Shown here piece by piece: positions 34,447 to 46,473 of a stretch of 64,000 bases of DNA. A program made the translations under genes and the position numbers. The stretch's first letter is position 1, and each line of letters begins with the position of its first letter. The notes beneath the pieces were generated by a model. That model was not told the origin of the DNA. It saw nothing but the letters and a program-made list of their open reading frames with translations, and made no database searches. The stretch spans positions 11,922,001 through 11,986,000 of the forward strand of contig JAPQWV010000018.1 of NCBI GenBank assembly GCA_027422505.1, given 5' to 3'. The DNA is from Craterostigma plantagineum. Lineage: Eukaryota > Streptophyta > Magnoliopsida > Lamiales > Linderniaceae.

Positions 34447-35056
34447 GACCATCTCCAACCGAAAAACCTATTGTCAAACCCAAAATACAGTAAATATCAC
34501 ATCAAACAGTAATTCTTCTCCAATCATTAAACTCATTTTCAAACTCAAAAGAATATTCTCAGAATATTCTTTACCACACCAAATTTTACAACTTTTCAAT
34601 ATTACCCATACATTTTACAACTTTACAAACTAGACAACAACTACGCGAAAAAAATTAAACAAGGATATTATTTTAAATTTAGGGTTTGTTTGAGCATTTC
34701 CGATATATACATATAATTGTTTATCCATGAATAGTGAAATGATTATTTATTACCGTACTTGTGTGTAATTAAAGAGTGCATGTTCATTCTCTTGTTACGT
34801 CAAGGCACAGCAAATAAATAGTTGAATTAATGTTGACTTAAATAAATATATTATTAATAGTACAAGTTAATTTATAACTTTATAGGGGTTACATTGAAAG
34901 ACTTTAAAAGTTATGAGTAGATGAATAGTGCGGACTCATATTTGAGTATAGAGGTGAGAGAAAATCTGTTAAACTCATTTTTGGTAGGGTTTTAAGTATC
35001 CATTGGAGCACTTTTCTTATTTTGGGTTGTAAATTAAGCATTGGTTGGAGATGCCC
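34447..35056. mobile_element. Harbinger-like MITE (family 1, copy 2), 610 bp
   Basis: Starts GACCATCTCCAACCG and ends GGTTGGAGATGCCC. The right flank is TAA and the left GAA, a 3-bp target with one mismatch. Shares CAGTAATTCTTCTCCAA and further blocks with the copy at 45405. No coding capacity. Confidence 0.7.
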
Positions 35057-35209
35057 TAAGTGTATATTCTGACACTTAAATTAAAGTGGTATTATTATAA
35101 TAATATAGTACAATGAAAAGGTAATAAAGTGTATATTTTGACACGTCTTTTAAGAATATTTAATATTATTATATTGATTGTTAGTGATAGTTTTTTTGCT
35201 AAATAAGGA

Positions 35210-35276
35210 AATGTGATAAAATTAGTGGGACGCCCGAAATGGCAAAATGTGATAAAATTAGTGGGACGGAGGGAGT
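35210..35276. repeat. Stowaway-like terminal repeat and 38-bp imperfect tandem repeat
   Basis: ATGTGATAAAATTAGTGGGA occurs twice (35211, 35249). The second copy runs into CGGAGGGAGTA, the conserved Stowaway (Tc1/mariner MITE) terminus, followed by TA. I did not find the matching left terminus, so this may be a partial element. Confidence 0.5.
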
Positions 35277-35899
35277 ATAAATAAATATATAATTAAGTGT
35301 ATATATCCGGGACTATACTACTATAAAAGCAATAATGTTGCAAGTTTCTACAGCAAGTTAGAAGTCACAATTTAGCTTTAATGGTTTGGGTAGACGACCC
35401 GTATTTCCAAGTTGACTCGTTTTTATTTCTTTTGTTTTTATTTTTCCTTATTAACAATGCTACATATATCACCAACTCAAAATATTTTATAGAAATTAAT
35501 ATTACAACGTGACATTAATATTCTAAAGTGATCCAATAATATGTTATAATTTTGTAATAATTGTTATGTTTCATAAGAAATTAATAAAAATGAATATATG
35601 AAGGAATATATATTGTGAAAAGTTTTCTATAGATGGAAATATAAAGGAAATTGGTGGTGTTCGATGATATTATTCAGAATAATAAATGTTGAGAAATGAT
35701 ATTATAGCATCTCTATACAGATGAAATAGTTTGGTCATGACCTTATTTTGACTTCATAATGTGGCTCAGTTGTTGGATTATAATATCTAGTAATTTAGTT
35801 TTGACGAACATAAAACTTACTATCGTGTTAGTAACATATTTAATTAAGTGTGTTGATGAGCTCGGATTCGAAAAACAGATATCAAATATGAGCTCAAGG

Positions 35900-36190
35900 C
35901 AAAAAACCGACTCGGTCAACTGCCGGTCAACGTGGTCGACGCGGTCAACTGACAGTCAACCCGGTCTCGGTCTTGGTCGCGGTCTCAAACTGGACTGGTC
36001 GGTCTCAGGCTGGACTGGCCTGATCGGTCTCAGACTGGACTGACCTGATCGGTCTGGACTGGTCGGTCTCTGTCATACTGAACTGATTCGATCTCGGTCT
36101 CGACAAGTCCGGTCTCAGACTAAACTGATTGGACTGGACCGATTAAAGACTGGACTGACTGGACTGGTCCGATTAAAGACTGGATTGACT
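35900..36190. repeat. Degenerate tandem repeat of GGACTGGTCGGTCT type
   Basis: Phrases such as CTGGACTGGTCGGTCTC and GACTGGACTGACCTGATCGG recur about every 20-35 bp, in a GC-richer island inside the presumed LTR. Confidence 0.75.
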
Positions 36191-37114
36191 GGTTAACTTC
36201 TCACACTAAGGTACAAGCCTCTTACTGCAGCAGGTACAAGCTGCTGAAGCTGACAGCATTGACCATATGAAGATAAAAGCTTCCAACGGCTAGTTTAATG
36301 TGTCTAACATCTATATCAAGTTTGGGAGACTATAAAGACACCAAAATGATAGAAAAACACAAGGATCCTAGAGCAAACAAGCACACATTCAAAGAGAGAT
36401 TCAAGAGAGAAGAACAAGAGCAAAGAGCACAAAATCAATAGAGTTCTTCCCAAGTGTGTGGGCTACAAAAGAGAGAGAGCTACAATGTCCAAATCCACAC
36501 ACATCACTCACACAAAAAGAGAGATGAGCTTAAGTAGAATATTTGAGTGAGAATCTTAGCACAAAGACGTAAAACGATGTGCAAAAAAACAACGCGATTA
36601 GCGACTACAATTACCGACTAAGAAAAGCGTTGTCGCTAAATTCAAAAATAGCGACTACAAATAACAAATACCGACACTTATCGTAGTCGCCATATCGACC
36701 ACGCTTATGGTCGAAAATCAGTTCAAATGTAGTCGCTAGTTTAGTTTTGCGACCACCTTACCGACTACAGTAGTAGTCGAGGACGGCGACTACAAAATTG
36801 GTCGATATAATTTCCGAAGATAGTTGTCGTGTCTTTTTGCGTCTGAAAGTTCCGACTACGACGCTAAGTATAATAAAAAAACCAGATCGCGACTTAACCC
36901 TCACAAGTCACAAAAAAGCTCTAACCCTAAATCCCCAAATCAGAGCTGTCGTTCGCCGCCCGAGCCCGCTGCCGTTCGCCGTGTCCCCGTTTGCAGCTCG
37001 CACGTCGCTGCATTCCGCCGCCATCCCGTCACTGCGTCTTCCCTCTGCTAGCCGCCCTCTGTTCGAGCCACAATAGCCCATCCCGTCGCTGCGTCTACCC
37101 TCTGCTGTCCGAGC

Positions 37115-37340
37115 CATCGCCACCACTCCCGCGCCGCCCTCTGTTCGCTGCGCCACCACTCCCGCAACGCCCTCTGTTCGCCGCGCCACCACTCCCGCGC
37201 CACCCTCTGCTCGCCGCGCCACCACTGCCCCGCGCCGTCCACTGCTCGCCGCGCCACCACTCCCCTGCCGCCCTCTGCTCGACGCGCCACCACAGCCCCG
37301 CGCCGTCCTCTGCTCGCCGCGCCACCACTGCCCGGGCCAC
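37115..37340. repeat. GC-rich minisatellite in the CACTA 5' region
   Basis: Six or seven units of about 31-36 bp built on CTCTGCTCGCCGCGCCACCA. The array yields long Arg/Gly- or Pro/His-rich frames on both strands, which I treat as by-products. Confidence 0.85.
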
Positions 37341-37792
37341 CCCTGCCTGCGCAGCCGTCTGCTCGCCGTGCCACCACTACCTGCGCCGCCGTTCTGGACG
37401 GACCTCCGCTCCGCGCCACAGCTTCCCTCGCCGGATTTCATTTAGGTAATTTTGTTTATTTTTTGTCATTTACCTCGTTTTTGGCTTAATTGAACTTATT
37501 TTGTTCCTCTTTACGTTGGGCGTAGAAAGATGTACCAAATAAGGTTTTTGGATGGTATATGATTTTATCGCCGGGGTTAATTTAGGTATTTTAGTTTATT
37601 TTTGGTCATGTTAACTTGTTTGGTTTAATTCGATTACCTATTTTGTTATTCTTTACGTTATGTATGGGCATTAAACGATGCTTATAAGTGTTAGAATGAT
37701 GTATCAAAGAACGTTTTTTGGATGATGTACGAGTTTTGGGCATATATGTTAAATTTTTTTACGTTTATTGGTTTTGTTGTGCAGTTGTCCCA

Positions 37793-40700
37793 ATGAATTC
37801 GTACAGACAATGGATGTACGATCAATGGGACGGGAAGTGGTTAAAACTTGAATATGTAGAGGGGTGAAAGAATTCGTTGGGTGGGCTCTTAATCAACTCG
37901 TTTTGTATCCTGGGGAAGAATACGACGCCCCTGTAATATTTGCTGGAACAACCTATATAAATTCTTAGATGATGTCTACCTACATCTTTATAAGTACGGA
38001 TTTCGTCCAAATTACTATACTTGGGAGTTACACGGTGAAAATTATGACGTCGGTAGTTCATCAAGACAAGCTAACAGTAGTCGGTTACAGATATGATAGT
38101 TGATGGTTACGGTGGAAATAATGAGAATTATTTTTATGGGCACTCACAGGGTAGCAATCGAATTATGGGTACTTCAGATTTCGATAATAGAACTTACGAA
38201 GAAGAACGGGGAGCGATGACGAGAGACTTCTTTGAGTTGTTGAAATCTGTTGAACGTTCCCTTTACGAGGGCTGTAAAATGACCCTTCTAATTGTTGCTT
38301 CTAGAGTTCTCAACATTAAGTGTGAGTATAATATGCCTCTTAGAGCTGTAGATTCTTGAACGTCATTAATGAGGGATGTGTTACCGACCGACATTATTAT
38401 GGTTGACACCTGTAGAACAAAAAAATTGCTAAAAGGACTTCGAATGCCCTGCCAGTACATCGATGTATGCATTAATGGGTGCATGCTGTATGGGAAAGAT
38501 CACGAGAATGATGATTCTTGTTGGCGTTGTCTAGAATGTAGATATCGTAATACCGCCGCGGGCGTAGAGTTAGTAAGAAAAGGCTTATATATTTTCCATT
38601 AACTCCAAGGTTGCAGCGGTTGTATGCCACAAAAAACATCTCAAAGAATATGTTGTGGCATCATGAGAATCCTAGAGATGATGGAGTGATGAGTCATCCT
38701 TGTCATGGATCGAAATGGCTTGATTTCAATGGCATGTATGATTTTGCAAGTGAGCCACGTAATGTGAGTTAGGTCTTTGCACGGATGGATTTGCACCACA
38801 CGGTAAGAGCGGCAGTACATGCTCCTGTTGGCCAGTGATTATAACCCCGTATAATCTTCCTCCATGGATGTGTATGAAAGGACAGGTTATGTTTCTTAAT
38901 ATGTTAGTTCCAGGACCTCGCAACCCTAAGGGAAATTTGGATATATATTTGCGTCTGCTGATTGACGAGCTCAATCAGTTATGAGATGTTGGCGAGTCGA
39001 CCTACGATAGTTTTTGTAAACAGAATTTCACTATGCGTGCCGCTCTTCTGTGGACAATCAACGACTTTCCTGCGTATGGTATGCTATTCGGTTGGAGAAC
39101 GGCACCTCCGGGGAAGTATGCATGCCCGATTTGTATGGAGGATACCCATTCTTTCTCATTACACCATGGCAAGAAGTTCTCGTGCTTTGACTGCCACAGA
39201 CCTTTTTTGCCACGTGATCACGTTTTTAGAAGGAATAGAAAGAACTTTAAGAAAAACGTCGTGGAGACCAATGGACCGGCAGAGAGAGGCGATGGACATA
39301 TTTTATCAGAGATTGTCTCATCAATTCCGAAAACAGAAGACGAAGAGCATAATGGGCAAGTTTATCATCTTAATTGGCTTAAGCAAAGTTTATTTTGGGA
39401 ACTTCCATACAGGAAGAACTTGAAGATAAATTTGGACGTCATGCATATTGAAAAAAATGTGTTTGAACAAATTATATGGGCCGTTATGGGAGTTCCTGGT
39501 AAGTCTCAAGACAATCTGAAGTCTCGAAAAGATGTAGCAATTTATTGTAATAGGCCAAATTTGAATTTATCAGAAGTCCGTGGGCGTGATGGTTCAATGA
39601 GGCTCAAGATGCCAAAGGCTAGTTTTGTGTTGAACAAACAAGAAAAGATTTGCCTTTGCAAATGGCTTAAGGAATTGAAATTTCTAGACGGATTTGCGAG
39701 TAGTTGGAGTCGTTGTGTGAATGTAGAATCTGGCATTATATTTGGATGGAAAAGTCGCGATTGTCATGTATTCATGGAAAGATTGATGCCAGTTGCCTTT
39801 CGACATTTGTTACCTTCGAATGTGTGGAGATCATTAACCGAATTAAGTCAATTCTTCCGCAACTAGTGCTCAAAATCGTTGTCGGTCGAGGAGGCATCCT
39901 GACTTGAGGGCAACATTGCCGAAATTATATGTAAGCTGGAATGATATTTCCGCTATCGTGGTTCAATGTAATGGAGCATTTGCCCGTGCATCTACCATAC
40001 GAAGCAAAAGTGGGCGGTCTTGTTCAATTTAGGTGGATGTATCCATTTGAACGGTATGTTAATTTCGATATTATCTTATATTGTATATGATGGATACAAT
40101 TTATCGTCTATTTTTTCAGGTTTTTATTTCACTTGAAAAAGAAAGTAGGAAACAAAGCACATGTAGAGGGGTCAACATGTCAATCATATTTAACGGAAGA
40201 GATTTCAAACTTCTGTACTCACTACTTCGACGATGATATTGATACAAAGGCGACATATTTGCCTCGTAACGTATATCACTCTGAACATGAGGTCCTCCCA
40301 GCTGATGCTCCTGAGGTCTTTGCCGCATGTGATGGATATTCACCATCAGAAGGCACATACAGATATCTAAGTGATCAAGAATACACAGTTCCACAGTATT
40401 GTGTATTGCTCAATTCATCAATGTTCAATGATTATGAAAGGTATACGAAATCATCTTCCTTCATAAATGTAGTGTTTTATAACGACTTATGTTTTTTTTT
40501 CTATTTTTGTAGAATCTATCAAGATGAAGTACACAGTCGTAATCCTAGGCTTAATATGGCTCAAATTATCCGTAGATTCATGAACAAATTCCCCGAATGG
40601 TTGAGAGTACATGTAAGTCTTCATGAAAAATTTAATGTGTATTGAGATGCATTCAATTTTAATATGAAATGTTGTTAAATAGGTTGCTTCCAACACGAGT

Positions 40701-41385
40701 ATAACCGATGAATATATTAAGGCTATTGCTGCTGGGCCTGATAGAAGGGTTCATTGTTGGAATCGTTACTACATCAATGGATACAATTTTCACACCTTTG
40801 AATGCGGTCAACATAAGGCTACTTACAATTTGGAGTAACGGTTAAAAGCGACGAGAGTAATTCGTAGTACGGTATTCTTCAAGAAGTCGTTGAGTTGGTT
40901 TACTATGGGTCTAATAGGATGCTTAATTTGTTCTATTTCGGTGTGATTGGTTCGACCCAACTAGGGGTAATGTCATTCATGAATCGTACAAACTGATCGA
41001 CATAGATCACACGAGGTCATACCCAATATATGAGCCGTTTATCATGTCTTATCAGGCAGACCAAGTTTATTTTGCTCTGTATCCGTCTATGACAAGTACA
41101 GATGAAAAGTGGTGGGCAGTTTTTGATTCTCATCCCCGACCACAATATAGTAAGGAAGTGAACGAAGAACAAACCGCTCTTCAAGAAGACATGATCAATG
41201 ATCCTCCGTTCTTATCAGATCCAAACGAAATAATTCCCGAAAACGATGACACGGTAGAAGAAGATGATGAATCGGATGTACACGAGATCGAAGATAATGT
41301 TGAACCTAGCGAGAGTGAGAGTGATGAATATCAAAGTGACGATGATAGTTCTGATGCATCGTATCCATCCTCAGCGTCTTTATAG
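37793..41385 (+). pseudogene. TNP2-like CACTA transposase pseudogene
   Basis: Starts MNSYRQWMYDQWDGKWLKLEYVEG, the usual TNP2 N-terminus. Pieces then follow across frames: PCNICWNN (zinc-binding), LPTDIIMVDTCRTKKLLKGL (38385), NGCMLY..CWRCLECRYR, WHHENPRDDGVMSHPCHG, then a clean 277-residue block (39033-39866) with TINDFPAYGMLFGWRT, KYACPICMEDTHSF and INLDVMHIEKNVFE, then FNVMEHLPVHLPYEAKVGG, and a C-terminal acidic part (41044-41385). At least five frameshifts or stops. The intact protein would be the DDE transposase of En/Spm elements. Confidence 0.9.
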
Positions 41386-41486
41386 ATTGTTTTGTATGTG
41401 CTGTACATCTATATCATTATAATTGTCATTTTATAAATTATACGATCTTCTTTATGTAAAAAAAAATTATTATAGGTTCGCCTTCG

Positions 41487-43122
41487 ATGAAGGGTAGATC
41501 GTTTAAGCGTCGTTTGGCCACATTCGTTGGCGGGCGCCTTTCGGCCTCCAATGAGGATGATGTTGAAGAGACCCAGCCACCATCGCCAGCCCAGCCACTA
41601 TTGCCTTCTCCACGGATGGGCATGAGTGAACCATAATCTTTTACTGCATCAATGACGCCCGTCACGGATGAACACGGAGCGCTAGGAAAGCCTAAGTTGA
41701 TTCCTGATAGTCTAGAATGGTATGTATGTTAAATTAATATATAATTTTTTAATAATAAGTTTACAATATATCATGTTTCGTTTGGTTTAGGTTCGACAAG
41801 AGTTCTGTTGTTAGTTCAGTAACACAAGCCTTCAAGTCCTACATGCAAGGACCATGGACATGTCTTAGCGATGTCCCTGATGACGTAGTGGAGCGTTGGT
41901 GGTTCCATTTTCGAGTTTGTGACTTTACTTTTTTAATATATATTTCATTTGTGCTACACTGACTAAAAACTTTGTAGGAGAGGTATTCGTGGGATCCTTC
42001 TGCGGCGGTGGTCGTGAAGACCAAATTCTTGGACGTTCTTCGTAAGCGGCTCAAAGACAATATGCGAGCTGAAGGTCTTAAATTGGAGAAAGACCCGTCT
42101 TATAAGTCTAAGTTCAGCGATGCAGTCGCTCAAGAACTTAGAGATAAACGGTTATCTACTGCGTTCAAAGAAAGATTCAATACGCGGAAGACTAACTGTT
42201 TCGGTCGGGATGGCAAAGCCGCGAAGTCCACGCAAGGTTCGTGCTCTACGATCTACCTTGCGAAGAAGATGGTAAGTTTGATTTCATTATGCTAATATTT
42301 GAAACATTCATATTCTATTTTTAAAGTTATTGTTACATTTTCAAATTGTATGTTATTATTGGACAGGCTAAACAAAATCAGGGAGTCCTTCCTCCGCCGC
42401 GTCAGATTTATTTGCAGAACCACACTAAGAAGAAGGACAAGTAATTCGTCGATGAATCAGCGGAGAAGACGATGGTAAGTAAATGTCATTTGTTTAGACA
42501 TGCTTGGATTGAATATGAGAAATGGAATTATTGACGTTATTACGTATTGTGGATTGGGTTTTGTTGATATGTTGTGTTTTGGTGTTTCTTTTAATGGTTT
42601 GAAATTATTTAGGTTGGTCATTTTATAGGGGAGGTTCTGTCGAAATTTTTTTATCATTTGAAAGTTTAACTTATCTTAGATTGATTATTAACAGGCGGAT
42701 TTTAATGCGAAGAAGGCAGCTAATCCATCCATGTCGGATGCAGAAGCTTTCTTTGAAGTTTATGGAGGTTATACGACGTTTCAAAACGTACCCGGCATGG
42801 GTAATGCGTCAAACCTCTTCTTTGAGATGCCTTCAGAGCCATCCCTTGCGAGTGCCAATAGCTACATGCCTTCCCAGAGTGTTCAGGTTCAAGAGGAGTT
42901 GAAGGCGACTCGAGCGGAGCTTGAAGCGTTGAGGAAAGACTATGCTCAGGTCAGTCAGTTCCTTGAGCATTTGGGTTTTCGTAGGATTCTCGTGATTCGG
43001 ACGCGGTCGACTTGGATAGGGATGATACGCAGACTTGTGCCGCTGCAGCGCCTCTGAACATAAATATTCGTCACCACGATGACTTCCCGGACGGTTGTAG
43101 TTTAGGTCACGGCATGGCGTAG
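41487..43122 (+). pseudogene. Second CACTA gene (PF03004-type plant transposase), broken
   Basis: Exon-like pieces: MKGRSFKRRLATFVGGRLSA (41487), SSVVSSVTQAFKSYMQGPW (41800), ERYSWDPSAAVVVKTKFLDV (41977), PPPRQIYLQNHTKKK (42394), NPSMSDAEAFFEVYGGY (42722), and a coiled-coil-prone Glu-rich stretch QVQEELKATRAELEALRKDY before the end HGMA-stop. Introns with GT-AG edges separate the pieces. In-frame TAA codons at about 41635 and 42442 and a frameshift near 42985 disable it. The order TNP2 then this gene fits CACTA elements. Confidence 0.8.
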
Positions 43123-44219
43123 TTATTATTAGCTAGTAATATTTGTCGGTATGTTGAAACGACTTTTTATTTTTATTTTGTTTATGTATTCGACATGTGG
43201 ACGTATTTTTAGTGAATTTTCCACTATTTTGGATTTCTAATTAGTTTATCCATATATAATTATCTGTAATAAATAAATTTAAAAGAAAAAGAAAAATTGA
43301 ATTTAGCGACTACAAAGTAGTCGCCAGTCCAATCGGAAGAGAGAAATAACGACGCCGAATATTAGTCGGAAACTGGACAACATACTGACTACAGATCAGT
43401 CGCAAACGTACTCACCAATTTACCGACTACAATAGTAGTCGACAATGTAGTCGAAAGGTAGCGACCAAAGTAGAGTCACCACACGGTCGGTAAATAGCGA
43501 CTAACAAGTAGTCGTTACATAGTCGCAAGACGGCGACTAGCTTTGTTGTCGCCGTAGTCTGAAATTTACCGACCACAGTTGTCAGTCGGTCCTAGTCGAC
43601 ATCGTCGGCTGCTTACCGACCACGGGGAACTTAGCGACTATCGTTTTGCCGACTAATATCGTAGTCGGTATATTGGTCGGTAAGCGATTTAGCGACTACG
43701 TTTTCCGGTGTACCGACTACCCTGTGTAGTCGCTAAAAGCGCATTTTTTGTAGTATATGGTCGCGGCCTATGAAACGTCGAGCGAAATAACTCTACCGGT
43801 GGACTTATAGCTTATGAAATTATATTGCGTAAGTCTAGCTATGGAAGGATGCACAACGTAGTATGTAAACCGAGTCTTCTAGTGAGACTCATCCTTGCGG
43901 GGAAGAAGGGGAGACGTAGGAGTATTGAAACTCCGAGCCCATAAACTAATCGTGCTTCGCATTCACATATCTAGCATGTGCATTGTTGAAGCGTTTAGTG
44001 TTCGATAAAATGCTTCAACCAAAGCAGTTTTCAACTTGCATTGTTTTGAAGTTTTTTAAGCAGCTATCATAAAACCGATTTAAGAGGATTAAGTCAAGTA
44101 TTTTTCGCTTGGTTTAAAACCCAAACTCGCTTAATCTCTCAATTCTCAAATATTTTCAAGAACACGAGTATTGCAGCTCAAGTATTTTTTAAAAGTTTTA
44201 AAAGTGTTTATTCAGCCCC

Positions 44220-45401
44220 ATTTAAATACATAAAACAACCCTAACAAGATTTTCATTAATTTCCGTTGTCATGAAATGGCTGTTTTTCAAATTTTGAAGC
44301 CTTATCGTTGTAACAAAGTGCCCTAAAATAATAATAAAAAAATATTACTTTTCCCGTGATATATGAAACCTAGCTATGTATCTAAGGACATAAGCGTCGT
44401 GGTAGAGATGTTGTCGTAGGTTCTACCTCCTTTTGATATGATTTTGGTGGTTAGAAAATCTTAATAACAATCATGTATATGTATTTTACTCATGCAAATA
44501 AATTTCGATTTATAATCTCAACAGCTAATCGTACCGTAATTGAACTATGTAAAACACCTATAACACTAACTATCAACATTATTTTGACATTACATGTATA
44601 TTTAATATACAACCATCTACTTTGTGTAGATGTATATTAACCATTTGACCATTCACTTCCGGGAAACGGTTGCATAGAAGCCGCACAAAGTGGGGCCACG
44701 CCATCTAGTATATATTTAACCATGCATTATTTACTTGCATTCTTTACACTTGTTTCTCTTTCTTTCTTTTGTCGACGCATTAAAAAAAATGTGCGTTGTG
44801 CATACTATATCATAAGTCGTAAATAGTACCAATTAAAGTATTCTGGAAAACTTGTAGTTGTTTCTAAAAGTTCACCTAAAAAAAATTAAATTAAGAAAGT
44901 ATGAAAAAAACTCTCGGATAAGAAGAAAAAACTCTAGTCGTTACCCGAACAAAAATTTTGCATGAGCTAACTGTTAATAAATATACTAGTATTCCAGCAC
45001 ACCCTACTTGTGTGCAATAACATAAAACTACTACTCAGAGCACACCCGATGTGTGTGCAACAATATTTCAAATTGAGTATTCGTCATTCCAACAAAGAAA
45101 GTTACTTTAAAAGGTTTAAAGAAAATGAATGAAACCCCCATTGAATAGTATATTATAGCTTATTCGGCAGATTCCTTGTGGCCCCACATCAAAATCAGAT
45201 ATTCCATTTACGTAATATAGAATTTAGCATCTTATTAGTGTTTGTGTGTGTGCGCTGGTGTATGTGAGAGGGAAAGCCGTGGGTTAGTTGTCTTTTATTT
45301 TGTTTTTGTAATAATTTTTAATTGTAGATAAGTTAGTATAAAACTGAATGACGGTTTTTCCAATTCTATGAACGTGAGTAAACTAACTAATTGGCTAGAA
45401 A
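44220..45401. other. AT-rich spacer
   Basis: No coding signal or clear element. A short promoter-like stretch near 44690-44720 (GCCACGCCATC, TATATATTTAA) has no ORF behind it. Confidence 0.35.
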
Positions 45402-45747
45402 TTAGACCATCTCCAACCGAGAAACGCATTCTCAAACGCAAACGCATTCTCAATCTCAAAATGCAGTAATTCTTCTCCAACCGTTCAACTCATTCTCAAA
45501 CTCAAAAGACTATCTTGTAATATTCACTTCCACACTAATTTTTACAAATTTCAATACTACCCACATATTTTATAACTTTACAAATTAAACTATAAATATT
45601 ATTTTACATTTAATCACAAAACTAAAAATAATAATAAAATATAATTGTACATATAAAAAGCATTGATTAATATTAAAAACAAGACAACTAAGCATATGTT
45701 TATTTCTCATGTCATGTGCTACGGCATGGTGTTCATATTGTATGTAT

Positions 45748-46143
45748 TGATAGAATGGTAGGTTGAGTGGGTTGGTGAAACAACCCACTTCAACTACCCT
45801 ATTAATAATATATTATATTAATATTATAATAATTATTAGTATGAAGAAGGCATTGAGTGATTCATTAGAAATCACACCAAAGAAAGAAAAGAAGAATGAG
45901 GGAGAAAGGAAAGAGAAAAAAATAGAGGGTTTGTTCGGTATTTGCTCCAACTATAAAGAGAGATAGTGTGTTTTCTCCTTTATAGATTGAGAGTTTGTAA
46001 CCCCTATTTTTACCCCGTAATAAATTTCTACTTCGCCCGTGGTTTTTTACCCCAAGTTAAAAAGGGGTTTTCCACGTAAATTCCCGTGTTCCTTTTATCC
46101 TCACAGTCATTTCCAATTTCGTTACGCTGTCCATTTCGCAACA
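45748..46143 (+). repeat. 5' LTR of the Tnt1-like copia, lacking its TATA box
   Basis: Compared with the 3' LTR, 13 bp are missing after position 45846. The lost bases are TTTTGCCTATAAA, which contain the TATA motif. A 2-bp GT difference follows near the R/U5 side. Confidence 0.9.
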
Positions 46144-46145
46144 AG

Positions 46146-46158
46146 TGGTATCAGAGCC
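46146..46158 (+). other. Primer-binding site
   Basis: TGGTATCAGAGCC lies two bases after the 5' LTR and is complementary to the 3' end of initiator methionine tRNA, the usual plant copia primer. Confidence 0.9.
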
Positions 46159-46473
46159 AGCCCTGATTGATATTCCAATTATGCTCTGTGGTTGCAGCTT
46201 TGTCTGATCTTCCACATCAGAAAGGATATCGAAAAGGTTTATCGTTACGGAAGAGTTTTTTGGCAAGTCGTGGTAATAGACTGTGTAAGTAAGTTCTTTC
46301 TAGGTGGCTGGTGCCAAGCGGGACACATAGTGACCCCACCAGATCTCATCTGGGAATTTACTTAGAAGGGTAATTTTGTCTTGAAAGCTGGTCGCTACCC
46401 TTTCTGCAAATTATCTGATCAATACTATTTGGCTGGACTGTCGAATTTCTCCGACGATAGCGACGTGGGAAAA

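Larger units (their letters stand above)
36577..43755 (+). mobile_element. Decayed CACTA (En/Spm) transposon, about 7.2 kb
   Basis: Contains remains of both CACTA genes (TNP2-type transposase and a second PF03004-like protein). Subterminal regions (36590-36790 and 43310-43740) are packed with TAGCGACTAC/GTAGTCGC and ACCGACTAC repeats in both orientations. The right end reads, in reverse, TACTACAAAAAATGCGC, one base from the canonical CACTA start. The left end (ATGTGCAAAAAAACAACGCG) is more degenerate. A 3-bp target duplication could not be confirmed. Confidence 0.88.
35851..44217 (+). repeat. SIRE-like copia LTR, split by the CACTA element
   Basis: Left part 35851-36576 contains CCAACGGCTAGTT and a TATA-like ACTATAAAGACACC (about 36330). 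Right part 43756-44217 ends TTTAAAAGTGTTTATTCAG. These are features of long SIRE/Maximus-type copia LTRs. TG (35851) and CA (44217) fit LTR ends, but no target duplication was seen, and there is no internal region. Boundaries are tentative. Confidence 0.4.

Noticed and set aside
36908..37449. Arg/Gly- and Pro-rich ORFs up to 177 residues on both strands
   Set aside because: Products of the GC-rich minisatellite in the CACTA element, with no family resemblance.
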